Shown here one piece after another: positions 12,062 through 23,666 of a DNA stretch of 64,000 bases. Below the pieces are notes generated by a model. It was not told the DNA's origin. It did not search any database and saw only the letters and a list, made by a program, of their open reading frames with translations. The stretch is from Paguma larvata (Eukaryota; Chordata; Mammalia; Carnivora; Viverridae): contig CM057823.1 of assembly GCA_030068075.1 (NCBI GenBank), forward strand, positions 16,960,485 to 17,024,484, written 5' to 3'. Within the stretch, counting starts at the first letter, position 1, and each line of letters begins with the position of its first letter. The translations under genes and the position numbers were made by a program.

Positions 12062-12279
12062 TTTTTTTTTTTTTTTTAAAGATTTATTTTTGAGAGAGAC
12101 AGAAAGACAGAACATAAGCAGGGGAGGGGCAGATAGAGAGGGAGGCACCGAATCAGAAGCAGGCTCCAGACTCTGAGCTGTCAGCACAGAGCCCAACACA
12201 GGGCTCGAACTCATGAGCTATGAGATCATGACCTGAGCCAAAGTCAGACACTTAAGCAATTAAGCCACCCAGGCGCCCC
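12062..12279 (-). mobile_element. Carnivore tRNA-Lys SINE (antisense)
   Basis: Starts with a T-run (complement of the A-tail), then gagagagacagaaagacag, cagaagcaggctccagactc, gctcgaactcatgagc, and ends in gccacccaggcgcccc, the complement of the tRNA-like head. Full length. The flanks ctgaccatct (left) and ctgattatct (right) are a possible diverged target duplication. Confidence 0.92.
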
Positions 12280-12399
12280 TGATTATCTATCCTTCTTTTA
12301 CTTCTTTTCTGTTTTCTAAGTCTATTCTTTTCTTGTTTTCTGTTACCACATAGAGTCATACATACCCAGAATCTAACTCATTAAAATTAACACAATTCT

Positions 12400-12520
12400 G
12401 GAGGCACCTGGGTGGCTCAGTCAGTTAATCTTGGGACTCTTGATTCCAGCTCATGTCAATCTCACAGTTGGTGAGACTGAGACCTGCATTGGGATCGGTG
12501 CTGACAGTCTGCTTCCTGGA
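12400..12520 (+). mobile_element. Carnivore tRNA-Lys SINE, 3'-truncated
   Basis: Head ggaggcacctgggtggctca, a diverged B-box region, then ggatcggtgctgacagtctg and stops; the CT-rich tract and A-tail are missing. Only about 120 bases after the previous SINE and in the opposite orientation. Confidence 0.85.
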
Positions 12521-12704
12521 TAGCTATCCTTGCTCTAGAACTTTAAAAACTGTAATTTTACCATATAAATGATGCCCATTTTTCTACCCTGTAATAGATG
12601 CCCACCATTTTTCCTTTGAATATTTACCTGAAGTATCTGCATACATACAGAAAATTGAGTCAGTATTCAAGGGGAAGAGAAGCATATTTGTCTTAAAGAT
12701 AGGA

Positions 12705-12880
12705 AGCCTCAATATAACCTCTAGCTCTTCCCATCACCAGCCATGTATTCTATAACCACGGGGAAGTCACTAAAATTCTGTGTGACTTAGTTCCTCCATC
12801 TCTATAATGAGAATAGTGTAACATAAGATGCTCTTGTGATCTCACAGAGGAGGGAAACAGATGAGTTCATGCATGGAGTA
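12705..12880 (+). mobile_element. MIR-type SINE, decayed
   Basis: Contains a core resembling 'gccatgt...ggggaagtcactaaaattctgtgtgacttagttcctccatctctataatgagaatag', that is, MIR with its usual 'cctcagtttcctcatctgtaaaatgggg' segment diverged. Edges approximate. Confidence 0.65.
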
Positions 12881-13655
12881 TTACGGGAGTGAATAAAAGA
12901 TGAGTTAAAGTCTGAGAAAACATTCTGAAATAATGTATATGCACACATAACAATGATATTTAAAATAATACATGTGAAGACTAATATGGTCTTCTGATAT
13001 GGTAATCTATTAGGTATTTCCTATCCAATTACATCATTTTAATTCAACTATCTGGAGCTGCAGGAATAATGAGTTAAATATGTGTATGTAGAGCCACAAT
13101 TTGTTCCTTGAATTATGAAGTAAGAATTTAGCTCCATAAGCATATGAGGGCTCTGGTAAAATATGTTCACGTCATAAGAAACAACTATTTTGACTTACTG
13201 AAAGTCCAAAATTTTATGTCATTTTCTGTGTCACAAATTCATTGGGTACAAGAATAATTAATACTAAATGTAATGGGGAAGTATGTAAAACGCTTTGAGA
13301 TTTTGTGGTATATTTACTATCCTTAGAAAAACCAACACATTTACAGTGATTACATGGATAAAGATTTCCTGTTTAGATATAGAAGAGGTATCAAGGGTAG
13401 AAGTAGACAAATCTAAATTAAGTCTGTCTAGCATAACCAATCCCTTCTTAAGCCAGGCCTTACTTTCTTTGTTAATTGGAAAATATCTACATTATGTATT
13501 ATAGAGAAAAATATTTGAATATGGATCATGTATACAAAGACACTCTCAGGTAACTTGAAATACAATTGCTAATTACTGCAAATTATGAAAGAACAGTTTT
13601 TTGTCAGCAAATAGACACTTAGAAAACAAAACCTACTGTGTCTTTAGATATAATG
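12881..13655. other. Unassigned AT-rich stretch
   Basis: Nothing recognisable beyond AT-rich sequence and a short open frame (13295-13504) without a domain. Confidence 0.55.
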
Positions 13656-13866
13656 TTTTAAAGATTTTATTTTTTAAGTTTATTTATTTATTTTGAAGCA
13701 GGGGTGGGGAGAGGTCATAGAGAGAGGGAGAGAGGGAATCCCAAGCAGGCCCCTTGCTCAGTGCCGAGCCTGATGTGGGGCTCAATCCTAAAACCGTGAA
13801 ATCGTGACCTGAGCTGAAATCAATAGGCAGACAGAGAATTAACTGACTGAGACAGCCGGGTGCCCT
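13656..13866 (-). mobile_element. Carnivore tRNA-Lys SINE (antisense), diverged
   Basis: From tttattttttaagtttattt through gagagagggagagagggaat and ccaagcaggccccttgctca to gacagccgggtgccc. The tail and head ends are both present. Flanks taatgttttaaa (13651-13662) and taatattttaaa (13872-13883) may be a diverged target duplication. Older than most copies here. Confidence 0.88.
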
Positions 13867-13883
13867 AAAACTAATATTTTAAA

Positions 13884-14895
13884 CTATCATTCCTTTAACC
13901 TACATAGTAGATAGAGACAGTCAGTAATTACTCAGTATCTGCTACATTTCAGAGTCTTTTTTATACTTAGTTTGAGGTCATGCATTTAGCTCTGGCCAAA
14001 GGAGAGTGAGACGTTGCAGTTCTGGTTCGAGACAGTTCTGAGCCAGTCTGTCTTATCACCAGTCTGTCTTCCATCTAGTGACAAAGATGGAAGCCACGTT
14101 CCGGATGGTACAGTTAAAAATGCATGAGAGAAATACCCAAACCGCATAGACTTTATATGAGTATAAACTAAACCTTTGTTGTGTTTAGCCCTGATATTTT
14201 TGAGTTTCTCTGTTACTGCAACACAGCCTAGCCTATCTTTACCAATACACATAAGTTCTGGAAATTATTCAATGGCACTTTATACCTATTATTACTAAAA
14301 TCAAACAAACAAGTCCCTTAATCTGTATCTAGCAAACATACACCCTTCTTCGCATTATTCTCACATATAAACTTTGCTGAGATCCTTGCGTTTCCATTTG
14401 TATCCACAACATTGTCTCTGAGTAGCATTACTGTCATTGCCTCGCTGGAGGAACAAGACCCAAAGCAAACTAGCTTCATATGCAATGCCATTTGCAAAGC
14501 ATGCTAGGAAATTGCTACTCCCAGTCAACAAAATAAACATCTCAGTTTATCTGAAAAACCTGTCACCTCAAAAAAAAAATTGTATTTTCAGAGAATCTGA
14601 TTCTAACATGGCTTTTAAAATTCTATCACCTGTGGAAACCGAATAAGTATTTCTCTCGTTCAAGCCTAGCTTTTTGTTTGTTTTGTACACAGTACATAAG
14701 ACTATAATCTTCCATTTCTATGCTCAATTGAATTTCGACACTGTGACCATTTAGCCTAATATACAATAAACCTTATTATATTTGCAAAATTTCCAACAAT
14801 ATTATGAGACCCACTGAAGTTTAATCTTAATAACTTTGGCATATAGCATAAAAACCACATACTTACTTACACACAGAAAAAAAAAAAAAAAAAAA
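13884..14895. other. Unassigned stretch ending in an A-run
   Basis: No gene recognised. A run of 20 A lies at 14877-14896. An antisense open frame of 88 codons (13986-14252) has no identifiable domain. Confidence 0.55.
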
Positions 14896-14904
14896 ACTGG
14901 ACAT

Positions 14905-15130
14905 GCACTAAATGGAATGTTTAGGAGCTGGACCTCAGTAAAAATCCCAGTACTACCACTTATTCTTGATGTCTACCTTGGACAACTTCATTCGGGCTGC
15001 TCTCTGGGCCTCATTTTTCCTGTCTGTAAATTGGTGAAGGTGACGATGATGATGGTAACAATAACAGTAATGTGTATTTATTTACTTACAGGGTTTGCTG
15101 TGAGAAGCATGGTAAAATATTCAAATCTCT
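14905..15130 (+). mobile_element. MIR-type SINE, decayed
   Basis: Reads 'ggagctggacctcagtaaaaatcccagtactaccacttatt', then 'cctggacaact...ctgggcctcatttttcctgtctgtaaattgg' and a gatgatgatgg run: the order of MIR parts. The pattern is visible; the subfamily is not determinable by eye. Confidence 0.75.
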
Positions 15131-15149
15131 TAGAAAAGTGACAGTCTGT

Positions 15150-15320
15150 AGTGAGAGAGATAGCATAAGCAGAGGAGAGGGGCAGAAGAGAGAGAGAAAA
15201 TCTTAAGCAGGCTCCAAATTCAGTGCAGAGCCCGAAGCATGGCTCAATCCCACAATCCTGGGATCATGACTTGAGCCGAAATCAAGAGCCAGATGCTCAA
15301 CTGAGTCACCCAGGCTTCCC
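15150..15320 (-). mobile_element. Carnivore tRNA-Lys SINE (antisense), tail missing
   Basis: Begins within the purine-rich block (gagagagatagcataagcag), passes through 'gcaggctccaaattcagtgcagagcccgaag', and ends at gtcacccaggcttccc. The A-tail end is not clear. Diverged copy. Confidence 0.87.
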
Positions 15321-15794
15321 ACGACTTTCTTTTCTACTCAGACCAATTTTGGAAGTATTATAAAATATGGATGAAGAATCTGAGTTTATTTTGAAAGCAA
15401 ATTAATAGTTACTGTAGATTACCTGGGAAATGACAGTGGATATGAGTAAGTTACTCTTATCGATTGTCAGCAATTTCTTAGCTCTTTTACGGCCATCTTT
15501 ACTAAAGTTTGAGTGATAATATGTTCTAAGGATTTTACTATGTAACTACCAGTAGCAGTTGGTAATATATTCGATGTAAATATCAAATTTTTTTCATTAA
15601 AATGTACATATAGCTATGGATTTCTGTTCTCATAATTACCTCATTGAAAATATGTATGTTTCTTGTATAAGTTGAGTGGGAAATAATTGATTGCATTTGT
15701 GAGAGTGTATTTTCAATGCAGATTATTTTTGAAGGTGTTACAGATAATTGGACCTAGTTTAGAAAATAAATTTTAATTGTGCATATTACATTTT
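15321..15794. other. Unassigned AT-rich stretch
   Basis: No gene or recognisable repeat seen. Confidence 0.55.
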
Positions 15795-16790
15795 TTGTTT
15801 TAATTAAACTTTTTATTTTGAGATCATTGGAGATTCACTTGGAGTTGTAAGAAATAATACAGAGAGATACCCATGACCTTTAGCCAGGGTTCCCCTATGC
15901 AAATATCTTGCAAAACTATAATACAACAAAGAGGAGATTGACAATACGGTCATGATATAGAACATCTCCATCCCAAGAATCTTGTGTTGCTTTTTTTCAC
16001 ATACACATTTATTCTCTTTCCACTTTCATATGAACTCTAGGCAACCAGTGATCTGTCCTCCGTTTCTATAATTCTGTCACTTCAAGAATGTTATATATTT
16101 GGAATCAAACAGTATGTGACTTTCTGTGATTGTCTTTTTTCACTCGGCATAATTTTATGGAGATTCATCTGAAGAGCTTCATGTAGCAATACTTGTTCCT
16201 CTGGCTGTTGAGTAGTATTTTATGATATGAACGTAGCACAAGATTTTCAACTGTTCACTTTAATGAACATTTAGGTGCTTCCAGCTTGGGCACTTAGAAA
16301 TTAAGCTGCTATATACATTTGTGTATAGATTTTGTATAGACATAAGTCTTCATTTTTTCTCTGAAAATGTCCAGAGTTCAACTGGTGTGTCATATAATAT
16401 TTACATGTTCATTTTTTTTTAAGAAACTACTAACTGCTTTCTGGAGCCGTTGTACTATTACACATCCTCACAAATAATGTATGAGTGACACGGTGTTCCC
16501 ACATCCTCATCAGCATTATTGATGTATGGCGATTATTTGAGCCATTCTAATAGGTGTGTGGTAACATCTCATTAGGGTTACAATTTGCATTATCTTCGTG
16601 GCTTTCAAGTTGAACATCTCTTCATATCTTTATTTGCTAGTTGTATAACTTTTTTGGTGAAATGTCTTTTCATTTCTTTTGTGTTTCTGAATTCTTTAAA
16701 CTCTCAAAATATGCTAGATATTACTTCTTTACCAGATATGTGGTTTCCGAGTATTTCCTCTTAGTCTATAGATTATCTTTTTAATATAAG
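15795..16790 (-). mobile_element. Old LINE-1 3' end (antisense)
   Basis: Antisense text of an old mammalian LINE-1 3' region: 'aactttttattttgagatcattggagattcac', gcacaagattttcaactgtt, 'cacatcctcatcagcattatt', gccattctaataggtgtgtg and 'gtggtaacatctcatt'. The last parts are the complement of the ORF2 carboxy terminus (LLTPIRMA-type region). Many stops; a relic. Confidence 0.85.
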
Positions 16791-16929
16791 GGCCATATTT
16801 TAATCAACAATTATCCTTATGCTCAGGAGAGTGTCTTGAAAGAAATTCCAATATTTGTTTAATTAAACTGCATGGATCTAACTGCTCTTTAGCAGAGTAT
16901 ATAGGAATATAAATAAAAATATAGGGATT

Positions 16930-17047
16930 GGAGCGCCTGGCTGGCTTAGTCAGGAGAGAACGCAACTCTTGATCTTGGGGTCATGAATTTAAGTCCCATG
17001 TTGGGTACAGAGACAACTTAAATAAATAAATAACATATTTTTTAAAG
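16930..17047 (+). mobile_element. Older carnivore tRNA-Lys SINE
   Basis: Head gagcgcctggctggcttagt, then actcttgatcttggggtcat, gaatttaagtcccatgttgg and a tail with aaataaataaataac. This is the shorter older form of the carnivore SINE, with body 'cttgatcttggggtcatgagtt' and no long CT-rich tract. Confidence 0.88.
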
Positions 17048-17440
17048 TAAAAATATGGGGATTCAACTAGGGAATCACGATTTGAACAGAGAAACAAACA
17101 TAACGTCCATATTGTCAGCATCCCTTTAAAGAGAATGACTCATCAACTCAGATGCTTCTCATGAAAACCAGGAAGAGACCAACAGGCAGTATTAAATTAT
17201 TTAAAAGATTTATTTTGATACATTCCATTCATGTGTTTCAGTTAATATCTGGTGTATGGTTTCCTTAATCTAATTACATTGATGATTTAAAAAATCTTTT
17301 ATCAGCTACTGATATCACTGGCATTGATACTTTGGATTCTATGAACATAAAATATAATGAATGATACTCTCTGAAAAGCATATTCAAAAAAAGTAGATAG
17401 CACCCACTGTTAAATATCTTGCATTTTTCTAAAACTCTAT
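17048..17440. other. Unassigned AT-rich stretch
   Basis: No gene or recognisable repeat seen. Confidence 0.5.
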
Positions 17441-17635
17441 GCATGGATTGTGGTTAGGGGAGCTGGCTCTCTGCCTAGTTTTGCATCTCAACTCTGTCAC
17501 TATGCAATCCTGGTCAAGTTATCTGTAAAATATCTATTTACATTTTTAGGAAGGAAATAAAGGAGACAGGGCAAGCAAAGCTCTTAGCACTTAACCTGAC
17601 ATACAATAAATGTTCTATAAATATTAAAGCTATTT
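17441..17635 (+). mobile_element. MIR-type SINE, decayed
   Basis: Opens with 'tggattgtggttaggggagctggctctctgcct', goes through 'ctcaactctgtcactatgcaatcctggtcaagtt' and ends 'agctcttagcacttaacctgacatacaataaatgttctataaa', which is the MIR order including its 3' end. Diverged. Confidence 0.8.
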
Positions 17636-18124
17636 GTATTACTATTTTTGAGGAAACACTGCTTTCCTAGTGGTTTTATTCAAACTATCTTTAGCTGGAA
17701 ATTTCCATATCCCATTAATCATCTTGATAGTATTTAATATAACCTACCAAGGAAAAGAGAAGGTATATGTGTACTTCCTTCTTCCACTGTTTCAATGTCT
17801 ATGTACAAATCTTCACCAGCTACCACTAAAAAACATGACAAAAGTCTTATGTTAATTCTGAAACTAAATTTTAAAAATTCAAGAATTAATATTGTATAGA
17901 TTATCTGCATTGACAGTCGTAAGTTTTCCACTTTGTTTTTTTTAGTGAATTTAAGCTTCACAAAAGCAAATAATCCTAAAGAAAGGGCTTTGAGAGAAAG
18001 ACCTAGACAGCAGCCCCACCTCTGGGGACTGCAAGTGACATTTGCAACATTAGCCCCTAGGACATAGGCATAGATAAGAAACTGAACCTGTTCCCTCTCA
18101 ATTTTTAAACATTGTCCCCGTATA
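17636..18124. other. Unassigned stretch
   Basis: No gene recognised. The 189-codon antisense frame at 17734-18303 crosses this stretch and the neighbouring LINE-1; I do not regard it as coding. Confidence 0.5.
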
Positions 18125-18715
18125 TCTAAATCACCATGGGGCTTCCATATCCTGGCTCTTGTAAATAACACTGCAATAAGCATAGGGGTAAATATATCTT
18201 TTCTGAAATAGTGTTTTTGATAGACAAATGGATAAGGAAGATGTGATACACATACACAATGGAATATTACTCCTAAAAAATGAAATCTTGCCATGTGCAA
18301 CATGAATGGATCAAGAGGGTATTTTTTTTAGAGGGTGTTATTCTAAGTGAAAAAAAGTCAGACAAATATAAATACCATATAATTTTACTTACATGGAATT
18401 TAAAAAAACAAATATAAACCAATAAACTACAACAACAAAGAGAGAAAAAGACTAAAATAGAGAAAACAAACTGGTGGTTGCCAAGGAAGATGATGGAGAA
18501 TGGGCCAAATGGGTGAAGAGGATTAAGAGGTACAAACTTCCAGTTATAAAATAAATAAACCAAGGGGATGAAAATACAGCATAGAAAATATACTCAATAA
18601 TACTATAAAATACTTAGCGTGGTGAGCATTCCATAATGTGTATCACTGTTAAATCATGATATTGTATGCCTGAAACTAATATGTCAAATATACTTCAATT
18701 AATTTTTTTAAATAA
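18125..18715 (+). mobile_element. LINE-1 3' end with inverted 5' segment, old
   Basis: From about 18221 the plus strand gives the LINE-1 3' end: 'gacaaatggataaggaagatgtg', cacaatggaatattactcc, 'aaatcttgccatgtgcaac', then the 3' UTR 'aactggtggttgccaagg', 'aatgggtgaagaggattaagaggtacaaacttcc' and 'gcctgaaactaatatgtc'. The 18125-18220 segment is LINE-1 on the minus strand (complement of 'tatagcagcattatttacaatagccaagatatggaagc'), which lies immediately upstream in the intact element. Such an inverted 5' segment points to twin priming. I found no convincing target duplication. Confidence 0.8.
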
Positions 18716-19541
18716 ATAATAATCACACAGCTTCCAATGTTTCTGCTAAGCATCTACCTGCCTTTCAAATCCCCTAACAAACTATTTCATTATATTCCAA
18801 TCCCATGAGGTATCCCATTACTCAAATTTTTGTAAGGCACAAAAGAAATAGAGGCAACATATGATATAATAAATGCCCTCTCTGTTAGTAATTTCCACAC
18901 TGCTGTTTTAATCAGTTACAATCAGGGGCTTATGGGATAGCAGAACTCACATATAAGAGCCTTAAACAGCTGCCTGGCAAATAAATACACATACATATAT
19001 AGAAATTACGATGATAATTGGTGACCAGTTACAGTGAATCAGAAAAATGTTAGTGTCCTTTCAACCTAACAATGTTTTGTCTGCTTAACAAAGGACAGGT
19101 TGCAGGCTGTTAAAGCAAATCAGAAACAACCTGTAAATTATATCCTATCAGCACACAGATAAATGCCCAACTATTTTGCTTGGCTTTTTCTGTACATAAA
19201 AAAAAAAACGTATTTATCAGAGTTTGGAATTGAGAAGGAGAGCAAAGTATTATTTCCTCAATACTTTGATAGAGAGATGAGGTCATTATCTTTTGCTTCT
19301 AAAATTTGCAAAAAAAAAGAACTGAAACATAATTTTCTAAGTAAAAATGATAACAAATCTAGGGCACATTTAATAATTATTTTATCTTGTTGGGAGAAAT
19401 AATATCTGTCATCATTCTACTTGTATCTGAGGTTTTGGGGGCTGGGGTACTACTCCTTTAACCTTATTAAAAACACGATTTGAATTTCCATCTAGGTAAG
19501 TACTGAGATATTCTCTAAGAAGAAACTCTACAAAGACGGAT

Positions 19542-19572
<31 letters not shown>

Positions 19573-21904
19573 GCATAGATGCATAGATACATAGATACAT
19601 AGACAGATGTTACGTGTTACAGTATTATCTTTAACGCTGGATTTGCCTGAAAGCAGGCATGATGTAAATGAAAACTTGAAAGGCTCCAAGAATTATTATG
19701 AAACAATTTTCCTGACTGGAAGAAGAGCTAAGAGTAATCAAAAATGTTTGGAAAGTGCATCAGTTCGTTAGGTACCCTCATCGGATCCATCTAGTATAAT
19801 TCATGAATAAGTCTAGTATACAAAATCAGAAAAATCTTTTGGACACTAGAGATGTAAATTGACAAATTCATCATAAGCTGTTTCCATAGATCCTTTTCAA
19901 AGTACCATCTTGCGATCCATCATGTGGCTTGTTAAGAATCAAGTAAAAACAACATAGATTACGGCCACCAGAACGCCTGACTTTACATCGTCATGAAAGC
20001 ACTTTTTTACCAGATCCCATAATCTTTCAGAGAAATATATCTGAACTGCTTTTTAAAAAAAGAGACATTAATAAAGTAATCTTATTCTATTTTTGGAATA
20101 TCAAACATTAGCAAAACTATGTAACTCTCTTTTTCTGACAATGCACTGAAAACTGTGCATTTATATGCAGTTTAGACCACAAAGATACAAAACGTCTACA
20201 ATTATTCTAGGATAGCAAGGAAAGTCCAAGGATCTTGAATTATCATCATCACTGAACATTTGTTGATTTTCATTATGCTTAGAGCATTTTGTTAATTTAG
20301 AATGAGTAAAACATGGAATCAAAAGGCTGGTGATAGAGAAAATCATAAAAATTTAAAAAGATAATAATGAAAAATATAAAATATATAATATATATTATAT
20401 AATATATTATATAAATATAAATAAAATGAAAGTATAATTGCTAAAATAAATATTATTTATATGTATAGAAGATATAGATATATAGATACATATATAAGAA
20501 GCTCAGCTCTTTTAATGATACTAAAACTGGAGTTCACATGTACTTCCTCAGGACAATATAAACTATGATCCACTAAGGAGCCTGAATTCATTTTCGAATA
20601 AATTCAATTCATGCTCATAGGCAAAATTTTTTATGATATCAGGCACTTGAATATATAATGTTTTCTGCCTAATCACACTTGACTTTAGACTCTGCTTGGT
20701 TTGACTACTTTAAAAAAAGAGAGAGAAAAAAAAGAAGAAGAAAAAGAATACCTCACGTCGTTTCAAGCTCTGAGGTTAAAAAAAAAAAAACGTCATGATA
20801 AATTGGGCTGTTGCCTTTGTAGATAAAATTTAAAACCCGAATTTCTACCCATATTTATAAGCAGGAATTCACTCTTAGCTCTGTTTTAAACTTCATAACT
20901 TATTTTAAAATCTAAGTTTTGACTACTCTTTCATCTATATGTCTTATAAAAAATAGCCTTTGTCCAAAAGCAATAAATTCTGATATGACCCTAGGGCTGA
21001 AGTTGTGAGGAAATATGGAGGCACTATTCTGTCAGAGAACAGCAAAAAGGCTAACGTGGAAGGATTTATATGAGGAGTGTGAATGAAAATGCCAACATCA
21101 TGCAGTCTCATTATCACTACCTTCTTTCTTAATCCACATAGAAACCAAGCCATCAAAGAAGAGAAGATCCAGATAGGGGGAGAGATGCTTCCCTTATTAC
21201 TCATTAAACAACACGTGCAAGTTTACTATGATATTCTGGAAGCAATAACAAAGCTTCTATCTTTGTTAGCTAAAACAGTTTGTCAAAATGAGTCAAATTC
21301 ATCCGTAAATTCATCCACTCCAAGAAGTTACAAAGCTGTTTTGCCTTTGGCAGTTTTGCTAAAGTAATCACAATGTGTTCATGCATCTTTAAGAATTGCT
21401 ACAGTTTACATTCCAGGTTTCAGAATTAGGGCTCCAAGAGGCTATTTCCAGACATGCTGAAAATGTGAACTTTTCGGTTGTAGCTGTAATGCATCCATTG
21501 TGTTTGGTAATTTAAAGACATTAGTTTGTAGCATGAATAATTATTTGCAATTCTCCCCAAATTCAGGACAAAATAGTCTGCACTTTATATCTTTATTGCA
21601 TTACTTGTTAGTACTATCAGTTCATCATTAGTCTCTCAAACCTATATCTTTCAATTTGTCTGGAAAAGTAAATAATTATTCGTAATGAGAGAGTTAAAGT
21701 ATTTTCAGTGTCTTTTAATGTGCTAAGAACCTCCAATGAGACTAGCAATGATCAGTTAGATTGAGGCTAACAAAATACCAACAGATGTAAACTACTGGAA
21801 GTGTTTATACCTGAGGGAAATGATCCAACTAATATAATTGAATTGGGACACATTCTGTAATAGTAAGCACAACAACACAATGAAAAAATCAGTGCTCTGA
21901 ATTT
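18716..21904. other. Unassigned AT-rich stretch with GATA and AT repeats
   Basis: No gene recognised over about 3.2 kb. It contains a (GATA)n-type tract at 19541-19607, an AT-only tract at 20371-20430 and a purine block at 20711-20745. Parts at 19080-19160 and 21410-21560 look like mixed-composition unique DNA and could be conserved non-coding elements, but that needs an alignment. Confidence 0.55.
19541..19607 (+). repeat. (GATA)n microsatellite
   Basis: About eight gata units followed by variant units gcata and acata. Likely length-polymorphic. Confidence 0.92.
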
Positions 21905-22120
21905 TCCAAACCCTGTTCTAAATTCCTTGCATATTTTGACACATTTACTCATTAAATAACTCCTGTGGTAGATGCTATTCTTGTCCCTCATTTTAAAGAG
22001 GAAATTGAGGTACAAAGCAGTTTAATAACTTACCCAAATTTACACTGCTAGTAAGTGTCAGAGATGCCATTCAAGCCCAAGCAACCTGGCTAAGAAGTGT
22101 GTGCACACCCCCTTAATCCA
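21905..22120 (-). mobile_element. MIR-type SINE (antisense)
   Basis: The antisense MIR core is well preserved: 'tgtggtagatgctattcttgtccctcattttaaagaggaaattgaggtacaaagcagtttaataacttacccaaa', then 'cactgctagtaagtgtcagagatgccattcaagcccaagc'. Confidence 0.9.
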
Positions 22121-23433
22121 CTGCTCTGAAGTGCCAGTGCTTGTGCACAGGAGGGAGCTGATAGCGAGACTGGCGGGCAGAAAGCACTGGATGGTGAGTG
22201 TGTGTGTAAAGAAGCCACATTCCTAGAACTCAGGCTTTCTCTATGCTTGGCAGGACCAAGGAGAGCAGCAGTCCAGTGAGCACTCTCCTGCCTCTTCTCC
22301 AATTCACCTGGGTTTATACACGTTACATAGGTCCTCTCCCTTCAAACTGAGATGTGAAGGACTAGGTCACGCACCTAATAGAACTAATTTCTTCTTCAGC
22401 GACCTTCAAAATATGTGGAAACGTGCAGGTGACAGTGTATGACAAGGCCCACAATAGTGCATCATGACCTGTGTCTTGCATGACCTCTTCTGTCTGTGTC
22501 TGCTCTGGTATTGCATAATTGGCCTTCACCTTGAGCAACTAATTTACCTACTATGAGTTCCTTCTCAGGTGTTAAAGTAAAAACACTTTTATTAATAGAT
22601 GGGATGACATCATTTGATTTAAATTTTTATCCAGGGAAAGAAAAAGTCAAGTTTGAGAAGTTTTATACATTCAGTGCTGCCTATCTTACCAGATGGCCAT
22701 GCAATTCTTCGTAAAGGCATAATTATAAGTTAGCACAAACACAATTAAATTTCCTCAAGGACTTATTGTATAACTTTCTATTACAAACGTTACTTCAGAG
22801 TGTCCTGCTGAGATAAGGGCAAGGATTAGAAAGACTATGATTAAGAAAGTAAAAAAAGAAAACTCATAAATTAAGAATGAGTAGTTTATATCCTTAATAC
22901 TCAGTGAAAATATTCATTTTTACTTCTAAGCTATATTATGGCTGATATTTGTATTTAACAGTGGGGATAATATGAATAATTTCAAAAACAAATAAAAAAC
23001 AAAAGGAAAAAAAATACTCCTCCAAATAAATGGTTTAACTCTGGAGACCTTTTCTCAAGCCTAGTCCTAGAATATGGCTTTTCCAATATGAATACACTAA
23101 TACAATAAATTATTAATTATGCTAACACTTATCATTATTTTATTAATCTAATAAGACAGCATTTCTAAAACCTGAAGACAAAGTTACATTGGAAACAGAA
23201 ACTATTTTCCAATTTTTGAATAATTATTGCAAATTTTACCAACAGATCCAGAAATTATTTTGACTCCTTTCCTTTTAGAAATAAAAGGATACCAGTAAGA
23301 ATAGAAAATACTGTAGAAATTTAAATAGGCTCTAGGGAGTTTTCTGTATCTTCAAATCCCTTGAATTGGGGGTTATTTGGCATTTATTTGGTAGTTATAA
23401 GTTCATTTTGAAAGCTATTTCACTGAACTATTT
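22121..23433. other. Unassigned stretch, GC-richer at the left
   Basis: No gene recognised. About 22080-22340 is less AT-rich and holds an antisense open frame of 70 codons (22090-22302) with no known domain. The rest is AT-rich. Confidence 0.5.
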
Positions 23434-23449
23434 AAAATATGAAACTATT

Positions 23450-23666
23450 GGAGCGCCTAGGTGGCTCAGTTGGTTAAGCAGCCACCTTCGGCTCAGGTCA
23501 TGATCTCAAGGTCTGTGAGTTCGAGCCCCACGTCGGGCTCTGTGCTGATGGCTCAGAGCCTGGAGCCTGCTTCAGATTCTGTGTGTCTCTCTCTCTCTGC
23601 CCTTCCCCTGTTCATACTCTGTCTCTATGTCTCTCAAAAATAAATAATCATTTAAAAAATTTTATA
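23450..23666 (+). mobile_element. Carnivore tRNA-Lys SINE with perfect target duplication
   Basis: Full-length copy: ggagcgcctaggtggctcag, gttcgagccccacgtcgggc, body, CT tract and A-rich tail. Flanked by a perfect 16-bp duplication, aaaatatgaaactatt, at 23434-23449 and 23667-23682, so a comparatively recent insertion. Confidence 0.95.

Noticed and set aside
17734..18303. 189-codon antisense open frame
   Set aside because: It overlaps LINE-1 sequence at one end and AT-rich unassigned DNA at the other. Apart from short LINE-1-like pieces I see no domain, and no splice or promoter context.
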